From: Schleiferiaceae bacterium
Lineage (GTDB): Bacteria > Bacteroidota > Bacteroidia > Flavobacteriales > Schleiferiaceae
Length of the DNA stretch: 64,000 nucleotides
Assembly: GCA_028357285.1 (NCBI GenBank)
Contig: JAOMWM010000004.1
Location: 37,494 to 101,493, forward strand
Direction of reading: 5' to 3'
The notes below the pieces were generated by a model, which saw only the letters and a list, made by a program, of their open reading frames with translations, searched no databases and was not told where the DNA came from. Positions 26,601-34,809 of this stretch are shown here, piece after piece. Position numbers and translations under genes: made by a program. Numbering within the stretch: position 1 is the stretch's first letter; each line of letters opens with the position of its first letter.

Positions 26601-28080
26601 AGAGGAGGATATCGTGCGCCTCCGCATTTTCTTGGGTTAAGTAGTACGTATTGTTAGCAGCAATGTATTTGATGCCGTATTCTTTGGCGTATTTAAGTAA
26701 TTGAAGATTGACATGATCTTCTTCATCAAGGCCGTGACGGTTCAATTCCAGGTAAAAATCCTCACCAAACTGATCCTGCCACCATTCCAGAGCTTCTCGT
26801 GCCTGTACTTCACCCACGTTTAGATAGAGATGCTGTATTTCTCCACGTAAGCCTCCGCTTAAAACAATCAAATCTTCTTTGTTTTCAAGAAGGAAGGCCC
26901 TATCAATTCTCGGAACATAGTAAAAGCCGTTCAACATGCCTTCACTACTGAGCTTTGCAAGGTTGTGGTACCCTTTTTTAGTTTTGGCTAGAATTACGAT
27001 TTGATAACCATCGTCTTTTTTACTGCGATCGAGCCTGTCTTCACAAACGAAGAATTCGCAACCTATAACACCAACAAACGGATATTCTTGAAGTGGCTCG
27101 TTCGATGCTCCACTTTTTACTTTTTGATTATGCTCATAGGCCTCTCGGTTTCCAGGAACCGACATAACCGCGCGATTAAAGTGAAACGCGCCCATTATAT
27201 TACCTAGATCAGTCAATGCAACTCCTGCATGGCCATTCTCCACAGCAGCCCGCACTAATTCACTTACTACAGTCGTTGCCTGTAAAATAGAAAACTGACT
27301 GTGGTTGTGTAAGTGTGCAAAATCAACATCGGCAGCATGGAGGTTCGAAGTGATGGTTACCTCAGATGCTTCCTCTCCTCCTAACCCTTTAGCCCTCTTT
27401 TTACGTGCTTCGTCAACAGCTAAACCTATCGCCTTGATAGGAGCTGTATTTGCAGTATAGAATTCATCCAGAAAGCCGGTAGGTTTACCTATAGCCTCGG
27501 GTGTAATAACCTTTAGACGTAGTAACTCTAGAAAAACACGAGCGGTAGCCTCGACGTCGAAGGCTGCATTATGTGCCTCAGCAAATCCTTCTCCAAACAA
27601 ATGGACGTGAAGTTCTTCAAGTTTTGGCAGTTTAAATTTACCTCCTCGTCCACCGGGTAATTCGCATAATTTAGCCGTCGTTTCCGTACAAGAATCCAAC
27701 GGTTTTTTAGCGTCCAGTGGATTGACACCCTTGACCCTGTAGTATTCACAGCCGGTCACATTAAGGTCAAAATTAACATTGTGACCCACAAGGTATTCGC
27801 ACTTTTCAAGCGCCGTCTCAAAAATCGCTAAAACATCCCCGAGTGGCTTTCCTTCGCTCTTAGCGCGTTCGGTAGAGATACCGTGCACTTTTGTTGCATT
27901 AAACGGTATGTCAAATCCGTCCGGATAAATAATATGATCCTGAACTTCCACGAGCGCGCCATTCTCATCGTGGATTTGCCATGCCAATTGAACTACACGA
28001 GGCCAATTATCAAGGTCCGTAATGGGGGCATTCCAATTTTTTGGAAAACCGGTCGTTTCAGTATCAAATATTAAAAACAT
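23698..28080 (-). CDS. dnaE: DNA polymerase III subunit alpha with fused N-terminal proofreading exonuclease
   Basis: Main replicative polymerase, 1460 residues. Residues about 1-190 form a DEDDh 3'-5' exonuclease: Asp6 and Glu8 in FDTETTGF, Asp105 in HNVNFD, His170 and Asp175 in AHNAAFD. About 250-480 is a PHP domain (HLHNHSQFS). The catalytic PDIDIDFDD motif lies in the palm, followed by the YGTMAAKSSIRD region and a C-terminal OB domain (VTVAGIVTD). The exonuclease fusion occurs in many Bacteroidota and does the job of DnaQ/epsilon in cis. A -7 box lies 39 bp upstream. The start is the only ATG that keeps the exonuclease motif intact. Confidence 0.96.
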   Translation of the reverse strand: MFLIFDTETTGFPKNWNAPITDLDNWPRVVQLAWQIHDENGALVEVQDHIIYPDGFDIPFNATKVHGISTERAKSEGKPLGDVLAIFETALEKCEYLVGHNVNFDLNVTGCEYYRVKGVNPLDAKKPLDSCTETTAKLCELPGGRGGKFKLPKLEELHVHLFGEGFAEAHNAAFDVEATARVFLELLRLKVITPEAIGKPTGFLDEFYTANTAPIKAIGLAVDEARKKRAKGLGGEEASEVTITSNLHAADVDFAHLHNHSQFSILQATTVVSELVRAAVENGHAGVALTDLGNIMGAFHFNRAVMSVPGNREAYEHNQKVKSGASNEPLQEYPFVGVIGCEFFVCEDRLDRSKKDDGYQIVILAKTKKGYHNLAKLSSEGMLNGFYYVPRIDRAFLLENKEDLIVLSGGLRGEIQHLYLNVGEVQAREALEWWQDQFGEDFYLELNRHGLDEEDHVNLQLLKYAKEYGIKYIAANNTYYLTQENAEAHDILLCVKEGAQKSTPIGRGRGFRYGFPNQEFYFKSKEEMVELFSDLPEALNTTKEILDKIELYPLERDVLLPEFDIPEQFQDPQDKIDGGQRGENAYLRHLTYEGAKTRYEDLSTEIGERLDFELETIARTGYPGYFLIVQDFCEAARQMGVSVGPGRGSAAGSAVAYCTGITNVDPIKYDLLFERFLNPERVSLPDIDIDFDDEGRDKVIQYVIDKYGSSQVAQIITYGTMAAKSSIRDAGRVLELPLPDTDRIAKLIPDMTKLKKLWELDDKQLRSKFGSEEAGMVRQLKSLSEGESLEATTINQARVLEGSVRNTGIHACGVIITPSDIRELVPVARAKDSEMWCTQFDNSVVEDAGLLKMDFLGLRTLTIIKEACRLVKQRHDVDLDPDSFPLDDTKTYELFQRGETVGIFQYESAGMQKYLKELKPTEFADLIAMNALYRPGPLEYIPEFIDRKHGRKEIVYDLDAMEGKLKETYGITVYQEQVMLLSQELAGFSKGQADMLRKGMGKKQKHIIDKLKPMFLDGGEERGHHRDVLEKVWKDWEAFASYAFNKSHSTCYAWVAYQTAYLKAHYPAEFMASVLSNNMSDLKTVTFFMEECRRIGVQVLGPSVNESLLRFAVNPKGAVRFGMGGMKGVGENAVREIIAQRETGGQFKNLFDLLERMDLRQANRKTIECLILGGAMDDFESTHRAMYFSEEEGGRSFVEKAIKYVQGKKNDAESAQASLFGEGSGEELPPPTMPEVPEWPSIVALKKEKEINGMYLSSHPLDDFRTEIKYFCNASLSRLNNVESILGRDVTVAGIVTDAQHRISKMGKGWGIFRLEDFHGDYEFKLFGEDYLKFRHFFDNEQLLYIRARGRKFNQRQGEGFIERLSVDVAEVRLLSEVLEESSKSLEIKLDLQQLTTPLVDELHGLLALYPGKKRVKLHVIDLEEKLDIKLPVKEFKVTITRDLLQVLEQHDKLQPKVIN

Positions 28081-28118
28081 AGAGGCGTAAAGTCCTAATG
28101 AGGTACTCTCAAAGCTAA

Positions 28119-28126
28119 CAAAACTA
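28119..28126 (-). promoter_or_regulatory. Candidate -7 box for dnaE
   Basis: Minus strand TAGTTTTG (TAnnTTTG), 38 bp before the dnaE ATG. No TTG at the standard upstream spacing. Confidence 0.4.
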
Positions 28127-28190
28127 TACGCCTTCCTAAAGGAGTGTGAATAACTATTGACTACTTCTTACAACAGTAATAAAGAGCAGA

Positions 28191-29177
28191 TTACGATTGT
28201 TTTACGGGATGAAAAGGATGCGGATCTTGAGGTAAAGAAGCCAACGGATGCGCCATAGAATCTAACGGGCTGATCTGTGATTCACGCATGCCATGAACGA
28301 TACCAATCGCAGCCTGTGCGTCACGTTCTGAAAAGCCTTCATCGTTGAGAATGTGGGCATAAGAACGAGAATGTAATTCCGTAAAGCCTTCGGTAAAATC
28401 GAAAGACCATTGGTCGAAACGCAGACTACGATGAATTCTACCCCCATTTTGTACAACGGCTTCAGGTAATGTTGCCGCATTAATGCTAAGAAACCAGCGA
28501 ACATTTGCGTTTTTAAAAGACAAAACTCCTGAGGCTCGATCGTGCGAACGGACATGAACTTTTTGATGCTGTACTGGACCAAATATCCAATGCAACATGT
28601 CAAAGAAATGAACTCCAATATTTGTAGCAATTCCACCACTTTTCTCTTCATCACCTTTCCAAGAAGCATAATACCAATTCCCACGAGAGGTAATATAGGT
28701 CAGCTCTACGTCAAAGATGTGAGTAGGGTCTGATTTTAACTGGTCTTCTACTTCCTTCTTTAGGGCAATAACACGTTCATGCAAGCGCAACTGAAGTATT
28801 GTAAACACCTTTTTATCAGTACTTTGACTAACCGAACTTAAACCATCTATATTCCACGGCCTTAGCGTTAATGGCTTTTCACAGATACAGTGCGCATTCA
28901 TGCGGAGTGCATAGCGTATGTGACTATCATGAAGATAATTTGGGGAACATATGCTGATATAATCTACTCCCTGTCCACGTTCCGAAAGCTTGTTTAAATG
29001 CCTGTCGAATCTCTCGAATTCTGTAAAAAATGCGGCTGAAGGGAAATAGGCATCTAAATGCCCCACACTATCACTAGGATCATAGGCTGCTACCAACTCT
29101 CCTCCTACATCTTTAATTGCTTTTAGATGTCTGGGAGCTATATAACCTGCTGCTCCTATCAGCGCGAAACGCTTCAT
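28191..29177 (-). CDS. wbpB: UDP-N-acetyl-D-glucosaminuronate 3-dehydrogenase, WbpB/WlbA-type
   Basis: 328 residues of the Gfo/Idh/MocA fold. The N-terminal NAD site reads LIGAAGYIAPRHLKAI, a segment almost diagnostic for WbpB; CSPNYLH, CEKPLTLRP, LTYITSRGNWYY and NIGVHFFDMLHWIFG follow. Oxidises C3 of UDP-GlcNAcA so that WbpE can aminate it. Its partners wbpE, wbpD and wbpI lie 10 kb away on the same strand, so the pathway is split. No wbpA (UDP-GlcNAc 6-dehydrogenase) is in the window. It directly follows the isomerase-like gene (stop and start adjoin), so those two are cotranscribed. Confidence 0.88.
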   Translation of the reverse strand: MKRFALIGAAGYIAPRHLKAIKDVGGELVAAYDPSDSVGHLDAYFPSAAFFTEFERFDRHLNKLSERGQGVDYISICSPNYLHDSHIRYALRMNAHCICEKPLTLRPWNIDGLSSVSQSTDKKVFTILQLRLHERVIALKKEVEDQLKSDPTHIFDVELTYITSRGNWYYASWKGDEEKSGGIATNIGVHFFDMLHWIFGPVQHQKVHVRSHDRASGVLSFKNANVRWFLSINAATLPEAVVQNGGRIHRSLRFDQWSFDFTEGFTELHSRSYAHILNDEGFSERDAQAAIGIVHGMRESQISPLDSMAHPLASLPQDPHPFHPVKQS

Positions 29178-29777
29178 TTACCCTATTCTTTGATCGTACG
29201 TGGATCCCATAGATGGGTTTTCACCCATTAATCGGGCCATCATTTGCTTTTTCACAATATTGAAAATAACCATGTGTACGTCTTCAGTAACTTCCATATC
29301 CATCACGGGTGCGTGCACATTAATGGTGGCGATTTGGGCAATTTTACCGCCTTTAAAGCCACTTAATGCAACGGTGGTAGCACCTTTTTCATTCGCATAC
29401 TCCATCGCCGCTACGACGTTTTTACTGTTCCCAGATCCACTAATACCAATAACTAGATCATGCGGTTGTAAGAAATTTTTAAGAGGCTCTATAAAAATGC
29501 TATCCCACCCGATATCATTGGCAATAGCCATCATTGAGGGAAGGTTGTCGTTTAAACAAATCATCTTGAACCGTTTATCCAAACCATAGCTGGCACCCTT
29601 TAAGAAATCACCAGCGGCATGAGAGGCAGAAGCGCCAGATCCACCATTTCCCATGGTGTAAATGTTCCCACCCTTTTCATAGGTTGCATGAAATGCATCA
29701 ACCAATTGGTCCAAACGAGTTGGGTCTAGAGCATCGAGCGTTGTTTTTACGAGGTCAATATATTCTTGTGCGTTCAT
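29178..29777 (-). CDS. SIS-domain sedoheptulose-7-phosphate isomerase-like protein
   Basis: 199 residues, SIS fold: MGNGGSGASASHAAGDFLKG, then DLVIGISGSGNSKNV and VALSGFKGGKI. This is the pattern of GmhA, which makes D-glycero-D-manno-heptose 7-phosphate for lipopolysaccharide core or for nucleotide-activated heptose. No gmhB, hldE or heptosyltransferase lies in the window. Cotranscribed with wbpB, so a role in surface polysaccharide is likely; other sugar-phosphate isomerases of the SIS group are possible. Confidence 0.8.
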   Translation of the reverse strand: MNAQEYIDLVKTTLDALDPTRLDQLVDAFHATYEKGGNIYTMGNGGSGASASHAAGDFLKGASYGLDKRFKMICLNDNLPSMMAIANDIGWDSIFIEPLKNFLQPHDLVIGISGSGNSKNVVAAMEYANEKGATTVALSGFKGGKIAQIATINVHAPVMDMEVTEDVHMVIFNIVKKQMMARLMGENPSMGSTYDQRIG

Positions 29778-29817
29778 GTCTTGGTCTAATTACGAATTGG
29801 CCACTAAAATAACTGAA

Positions 29818-30366
29818 TTATTTGCGCCATCGTATAAATCCTACTACACTCATTGCAGAATATATTATCATAAGCGCAGCATATACCCAAAGTCCCTTAG
29901 CACCGTAAAGAATAACCGAAGCGATGTTTAAAGGAATCCAGTAATGGAAGGCAGTACGAATTCTTTTCGCTTCCTGCCAAGTCGCCCATAATCCAAAGAC
30001 GGTAGTAAAAGCGTCAAAATAGGCATATGACACACCCGGCAATGTATTAAGAGCATATCCTAAACCGAGCGCTGCAGGAATTCCAAGCAAAGCCAGGTAT
30101 TGTAATTTTATTGGAAGCGAAACCAATGCAACACGCTCACTAGAGGAACGCACATACCATTGGCTCCAACCGTAAAAGCCCATAAGAACGTAGACAAAAT
30201 ATAGACCACTTTCCGCATACAGGCCTGCTCGCAGGAATAATGCCACAGAAAGTGCAGAGGAAAGTGTTCCAAAAGGCCACGCCCAAACCTTCCGTTCAAT
30301 TAAGCCATAAATGAACAGCAATCCTAGAAGCGTCGCACTCCACTCTAAAAATATATCTATATGCAT
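29818..30366 (-). CDS. pnuC: PnuC-family nicotinamide riboside transporter
   Basis: 182 residues with about 7 membrane helices. PnuC features: WAWPFGTLSSALSVALFL near the N-terminus, GLYAESGLYFVYVLMGFYGW, and a C-terminal WATWQEAKRIRTAFHYWIP. Imports nicotinamide riboside by facilitated diffusion for NAD salvage. The ATG abuts the T-run of the sucC terminator with no spacer, so either it depends on read-through or its transcript starts very close to the ATG. No nadR-like kinase is next to it. Confidence 0.85.
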   Translation of the reverse strand: MHIDIFLEWSATLLGLLFIYGLIERKVWAWPFGTLSSALSVALFLRAGLYAESGLYFVYVLMGFYGWSQWYVRSSSERVALVSLPIKLQYLALLGIPAALGLGYALNTLPGVSYAYFDAFTTVFGLWATWQEAKRIRTAFHYWIPLNIASVILYGAKGLWVYAALMIIYSAMSVVGFIRWRK

Positions 30367-30394
30367 AAAAAAACCCCGAGCTTCTCGCTCGGGG
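30367..30394 (-). terminator. Terminator of sucC, abutting the pnuC start codon
   Basis: 8-bp stem CCCCGAGC (30374-30381) / GCTCGGGG (30387-30394), 5-nt loop. On the minus strand it is followed by seven T (30373-30367) and then at once by the pnuC ATG (30366-30364). Confidence 0.88.
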
Positions 30395-30419
30395 CTAATT
30401 TAAATGGAATCTGCGAGCA

Positions 30420-31607
30420 TTAGACTAATTCTTGTACCAAGTCCGCTGCCTCTTGTAAAGCAATCGCACTGTGTACTTCAAGTCCACTCTCGTCAATTAA
30501 TTTTTTTGCTTCTACAGCATTCGTTCCTTGGAGTCGAACAATGATAGGCACATTGATATTACCCATGTTTTTATAAGCATCAACAACACCTTGAGCAACA
30601 CGATCGCAACGAACGATACCACCAAAAATGTTGACTAAAATTGCTTTTACATTTTGATCACGAAGAATAATACGGAATGCCTGCTCTACACGAGCTGCAT
30701 CAGCTGTTCCACCTACATCCAAGAAATTCGCAGGATTACCACCTGCCATTTTTATAATGTCCATGGTAGCCATCGCAAGGCCTGCGCCATTTACCATACA
30801 ACCAACGTTACCGTCAAGCTTTACAAAGTTAAGACCAGCTTCGCCTGCCTCTACTTCTATAGCTTCTTCTTCACGCGTGTCGCGCATTTCTGCAATGTCC
30901 TTATGACGGTATAATGCGTTATCATCGATAGTCACCTTTGCATCTACAGCCAAAATTTTATCGTCGGAAGTCTTCAAGACCGGGTTGATTTCAAATAGAG
31001 AAGCATCTGCACCCTCATAGGCACGATATAGTGCCGTAACGAACTTAGTCATGTCCTTAAAAGCGGCACCACTTAGTCCTAAATTGAAGGCAATCTTGCG
31101 CGCCTGGAATCCGGTTAACCCTACCTTAGGATCGATCTCTTCCGTGAAAATTAAATGTGGTGTCTCCTCTGCTACAGTCTCAATATCCATACCACCCTCT
31201 GTGGAATACATGATCATGTTGCGTCCTGTAGAACGGTTAAGTAAGACCGACATATAAAATTCTGAAGTTTCGCTTTCCCCAGGATAGTATACATCCTCTG
31301 CCACCAATACTTGATGTACTTTTTTTCCTTCTGCTGAAGTTTGAGGGGTAACCAATTGCATCCCTACAATACTAGCAGCTACTTCTTCCACCTTATCAAT
31401 ACCTTTAGCAAGCTTCACGCCACCGCCTTTTCCGCGACCACCAGCGTGAACTTGTGCCTTAACAACGTACCAAGAGGTACCGGTTTCTTCAGTGAGTTGT
31501 TTCGCTACTTCAACAGCTTCTGCTGGCGTTTGAGCCACTTTTCCGCGTTGAATACGTACGCCGTAACCGGCTAAAATTTCTTTTCCTTGATATTCGTGGA
31601 GGTTCAT
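30420..31607 (-). CDS. sucC: Succinyl-CoA synthetase, ADP-forming, beta subunit
   Basis: 395 residues from the ATG at 31607 (MNLHEYQGKEIL), the conserved N-terminus of the family; the frame stays open to 31643. ATP-grasp domain (VVKAQVHAGGRGKGGGVKLA) followed by the CoA-ligase domain (NFLDVGGTADAARV, VNIFGGIVRCD). Makes ATP from succinyl-CoA in the TCA cycle. The alpha subunit gene sucD is not in the window. A -7 box lies just upstream and a terminator directly downstream, so it forms a single-gene unit. Confidence 0.96.
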   Translation of the reverse strand: MNLHEYQGKEILAGYGVRIQRGKVAQTPAEAVEVAKQLTEETGTSWYVVKAQVHAGGRGKGGGVKLAKGIDKVEEVAASIVGMQLVTPQTSAEGKKVHQVLVAEDVYYPGESETSEFYMSVLLNRSTGRNMIMYSTEGGMDIETVAEETPHLIFTEEIDPKVGLTGFQARKIAFNLGLSGAAFKDMTKFVTALYRAYEGADASLFEINPVLKTSDDKILAVDAKVTIDDNALYRHKDIAEMRDTREEEAIEVEAGEAGLNFVKLDGNVGCMVNGAGLAMATMDIIKMAGGNPANFLDVGGTADAARVEQAFRIILRDQNVKAILVNIFGGIVRCDRVAQGVVDAYKNMGNINVPIIVRLQGTNAVEAKKLIDESGLEVHSAIALQEAADLVQELV

Positions 31608-31627
31608 AGTGTTCCTTGATTTGCCTA

Positions 31628-31635
31628 CAAATTTA
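31628..31635 (-). promoter_or_regulatory. Candidate -7 box for sucC
   Basis: Minus strand TAAATTTG (TAnnTTTG), 20 bp before the ATG at 31607. No exact TTG at the usual spacing. Confidence 0.42.
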
Positions 31636-31717
31636 GGGTACAACCTTTGAACGATGAACCTTTTTAACCGCTAAAGTTGTTAAATCAATATATCCAATCG
31701 ATTACCGATATTTGCGC

Positions 31718-34126
31718 ATGCCAAAAACCTACCTAATTCTCCTGCTAGCTTCCCTATGCTATGGCCTTGGCGCCCAGAATTTACCAAAATCAGCTTTTAT
31801 TCCAGCATTGACAGATGAAGGTATGCGCGTTGATGGCGTTTTGTCTGAATCGCAGTGGGATACCGCGGCGAAATTGACTCCTCTGGAATGTTACTTCCCA
31901 CAACCTTCAGCAACACCCGAGGGTATATCGGATGATGTTCGTCTGTTCTACACTGAGAAAGGACTGTATATAGCGTTTACGTTTATCGACGATACAGCAC
32001 CTATACTGAGTCAACTGACTCCAAGAGATCGAGTGAATGCGAACACGGACTGGGCTCAGATTATCATCAACCCGTTTAATGACGGATCGAATGATTTCAA
32101 CTTTTACCTCAGTGCAGCTGGCGTTCAAGGCGATTCTCGTGCTACAAATGACGACGACGAAGATGGTAGTTGGAATGCCGTCTGGTATAGTGCCTTAGTG
32201 AAAACAGAACATGCGTGGAAGGCAGAAATTTTTATTCCCTACCGTGTGTTGCGTATGCCGGAAACAAAGGAGGACGAAGATCCGAAACCATGGGGGTTTA
32301 ATATTAAACGATCCATTCGCAGTACGCGCACCCTTTACAGCTGGAACCCTATCGATAGAAATTTTGACAACGAATCCCTCCAGAGCGGAGTATTGGAAGG
32401 TATACGGGTAATAAACCCTCCTAAACGCATCAGTTTAAGGCCTAATTTTACAGGTTCCGTTTTGCGCAACAGCGGTGGTAGTACGAACAGTACCGGAGCC
32501 GCAGGAGCCGATATTAAGATCGGACTCAACAAGAGTTTTACACTGGACATGACGCTGCTCCCTGATTTCTCACAAGTAGCTTATGATGAGCAATTTGTAA
32601 ACTTCGAAGCTTTCGAACAACGGTTCGATGAAAACCGTCAATTCTTCACAGAAGGTGTCAACCTTTTTAATAAAGCTGGGCTTTTCTACAGCAGGCGTAT
32701 TGGTGGCAATCCTAAAAACTTCACCAATGCCAATCTCGGTGATCTCGAGAATACCACACAGAGTTTTACTCGTATGTTGAATGCAACAAAAATCTCTGGA
32801 ACTACGGATAAGAACCTCAGTATAGGATTGCTCAATGCACTGACGGCAAATAATTATGCTGTTGGTAAAGATTCAACTGGTGCCGCTGTCGAGGTACTTA
32901 CAGAACCGATGACTAATTATAATGTCTTCGCGATGGACCAGCGCATTGGTACCAATAACTCCATAGGATTCATAAATACCCACGTGCTTCGCTCCAACGC
33001 TTCCGGGTCTACCCGCGATGCACGCGTTTCTGCGGTAACAGCGAATCTAAATTTATTTAAGAATAGCCATTTTTTCAATGCTACGGCCGCACAAAGCAGC
33101 GTATACGACATGGAAAGCCCATACACTGGCGGCGCTGGTGGCTGGGAGATGGGAAAGCAAACAGGCGCTTGGCGCTGGGAACATGAATTGGATCTGGTCA
33201 CCCCGAATTTTGACCCCAATGATTTAGGATTTCAACGTCGGGGTAATAAGATTCATCAAGATTTTTCATTCAGCCATCAACTGCAGGCGCCGAACGAAAG
33301 ATTGTTACGCCGACGTAACCAGTTAACAGTGCAATACCGTCAATTATTCGAACCCCAACAGTTTGAGCGCGTTCGCATGGAATATAACTACTTTGCATTG
33401 ACAGAGAGTTTTCTTGCTTATGGTTATGAAATAAAGGCGCGGCCAAAAGAATATGATTTTTACGACCCAAGGGTCTGGGGCAGGTATCGATGGAATCCAG
33501 CCTCTATTGGGCATAATGCTTGGGTTAGCACTGATTTCAGAAAACCGTTTGCTTTTGAACTTCGTGGGGGTCAATGGCGTTGGGCGGACTGGGGAGCTCG
33601 TGGTTTGTATGGATCTACGGAACTTATTTTCAGAGTGAATGATCAATTCAATTTTAAAACTGAATTTTCCCTGAGCAATCGTAAAAATATAGGATGGGCA
33701 CAAACACTTTCAACCGATAGTGTCGGCATGGCTTTTCGAGAGCGCAAAGAATTTACCCAAAGTTTTGAAGGTCAATATTTGTTTGGGCCCAATTCATACC
33801 TCACTATTAATGCGCGACATGCTTGGAACAGAATTGACTCCCAAGAACTATTTCACCTCACTCCTGAGGGTGGTTTAACTCCTTCTTCATCATATACCGA
33901 TCAAGATTTACGCATCAACATCTTCAATGTAGACTTTAAATATGTTTGGTGGATGGCTCCGGGACGTGAACTCAATCTGTTATATCGTGCATCATTCGCT
34001 CGAGCAGACGATGCGATAACTCTAAATTATTGGAACAATATGAAGGACATCAGCCAAACAGGAACAGATCAGGTCTTCTCGATACGCCTAGTATACTTCT
34101 TAGATTATGCTGAGTTACTGAAATAG
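31718..34126 (+). CDS. DUF5916 outer-membrane protein with CBM9-like N-terminal domain
   Basis: 802 residues from the ATG at 31718 (MPKTYLILLLASL), signal peptide ending LGAQ. Residues about 25-230 form a CBM9-like carbohydrate-binding beta sandwich (RVDGVLSESQWDTAAKLTPL, then NTDWAQIIINPFNDGSNDFN). The rest is DUF5916, a beta-barrel-like region (NPIDRNFDNESLQSG, then FEAFEQRFDENRQFFTEGVN). Widespread in Bacteroidota; the function is unknown, perhaps binding or uptake of a glycan. Divergent from sucC. It is followed after 15 bp by lolD. Confidence 0.83.
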   Translation: MPKTYLILLLASLCYGLGAQNLPKSAFIPALTDEGMRVDGVLSESQWDTAAKLTPLECYFPQPSATPEGISDDVRLFYTEKGLYIAFTFIDDTAPILSQLTPRDRVNANTDWAQIIINPFNDGSNDFNFYLSAAGVQGDSRATNDDDEDGSWNAVWYSALVKTEHAWKAEIFIPYRVLRMPETKEDEDPKPWGFNIKRSIRSTRTLYSWNPIDRNFDNESLQSGVLEGIRVINPPKRISLRPNFTGSVLRNSGGSTNSTGAAGADIKIGLNKSFTLDMTLLPDFSQVAYDEQFVNFEAFEQRFDENRQFFTEGVNLFNKAGLFYSRRIGGNPKNFTNANLGDLENTTQSFTRMLNATKISGTTDKNLSIGLLNALTANNYAVGKDSTGAAVEVLTEPMTNYNVFAMDQRIGTNNSIGFINTHVLRSNASGSTRDARVSAVTANLNLFKNSHFFNATAAQSSVYDMESPYTGGAGGWEMGKQTGAWRWEHELDLVTPNFDPNDLGFQRRGNKIHQDFSFSHQLQAPNERLLRRRNQLTVQYRQLFEPQQFERVRMEYNYFALTESFLAYGYEIKARPKEYDFYDPRVWGRYRWNPASIGHNAWVSTDFRKPFAFELRGGQWRWADWGARGLYGSTELIFRVNDQFNFKTEFSLSNRKNIGWAQTLSTDSVGMAFRERKEFTQSFEGQYLFGPNSYLTINARHAWNRIDSQELFHLTPEGGLTPSSSYTDQDLRINIFNVDFKYVWWMAPGRELNLLYRASFARADDAITLNYWNNMKDISQTGTDQVFSIRLVYFLDYAELLK

Positions 34127-34141
34127 CCTAATTTGCAGCCT

Positions 34142-34795
34142 ATGATCGTGCTAAAAGGAATAAAGAAATCGTACGGAACTACAGAGGTTCTTCGCGGCAT
34201 TGATGCGACCATCGCAACCGGTGACTTTGTGAGTATTGTAGGTCCATCTGGGGCGGGCAAAAGCACATTACTTCACCTGATCGCAGGTTTGGACGCTGCC
34301 ACAGAGGGCAGCATAGATTTCGAAGGCAGCGCCATTCAAGATTTAGATAAATCAGCACTCAATCAGATGCGCAATGAAAAGATTGGCTTAGTCTTTCAAT
34401 TTCACAACCTACTCCCTGAGCTCACCGCATTAGAAAATGTACTGCTCCCAAGGTGGATCGGTAAAAAAATAGACGACGCAGCTGAAAAAGATGCTTTAGA
34501 GAAATTAGCTTTTTTAGGTATTGCCGACCGAGCACACCATTTACCAAATGAATTGAGCGGTGGCGAGCAGCAACGCGTTGCCATTGCGCGAGCGCTCATT
34601 AATAACCCTAGAATTTTACTCGCAGATGAGCCTACAGGAAATCTGGATAGTGCGAATGCGAGCGCCGTTCATGAATTATTAGTCCAACTAAACGAAGAAT
34701 TTGGTCAAACGGTCGTTGTTGTTACCCATAATGACCAGCTCGCTGCATTGGGTAGAAAACAATGGGTCATGACCGACGGTCTGCTCAAAGCATAA
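34142..34795 (+). CDS. lolD: ABC transporter ATP-binding protein, LolD-type
   Basis: 217 residues from the ATG at 34142; an earlier TTG at 34133 is possible. Walker [11 protein letters not shown]-loop VFQFHNLLP, signature [15 protein letters not shown], Walker [14 protein letters not shown]-loop VVTHN. This is the MacB/LolD subclass, which drives release of lipoproteins from the inner membrane with LolC/LolE. No permease is encoded next to it, so the assignment to Lol is by subclass. The next gene starts 14 bp later. Confidence 0.85.
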   Translation: MIVLKGIKKSYGTTEVLRGIDATIATGDFVSIVGPSGAGKSTLLHLIAGLDAATEGSIDFEGSAIQDLDKSALNQMRNEKIGLVFQFHNLLPELTALENVLLPRWIGKKIDDAAEKDALEKLAFLGIADRAHHLPNELSGGEQQRVAIARALINNPRILLADEPTGNLDSANASAVHELLVQLNEEFGQTVVVVTHNDQLAALGRKQWVMTDGLLKA

Positions 34796-34809
34796 TTCCT
34801 TCACAATAT

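Noticed and set aside
28081..28190. Possible small gene between dnaE and wbpB
   Set aside because: No start/stop pair of useful length; holds only the dnaE promoter region.
28262..28684. 140-codon open frame on the minus strand in another frame of wbpB
   Set aside because: It lies wholly inside wbpB, a clear family member, and has no recognisable motif; it is a shadow of that gene.
30367..30419. Riboswitch in front of pnuC
   Set aside because: There is room for only a terminator between sucC and pnuC; no aptamer-sized leader exists.
33344..33703. 119-codon minus-strand frame within the DUF5916 gene
   Set aside because: Antisense shadow of a well-supported 802-residue gene; no signal peptide or family motif.
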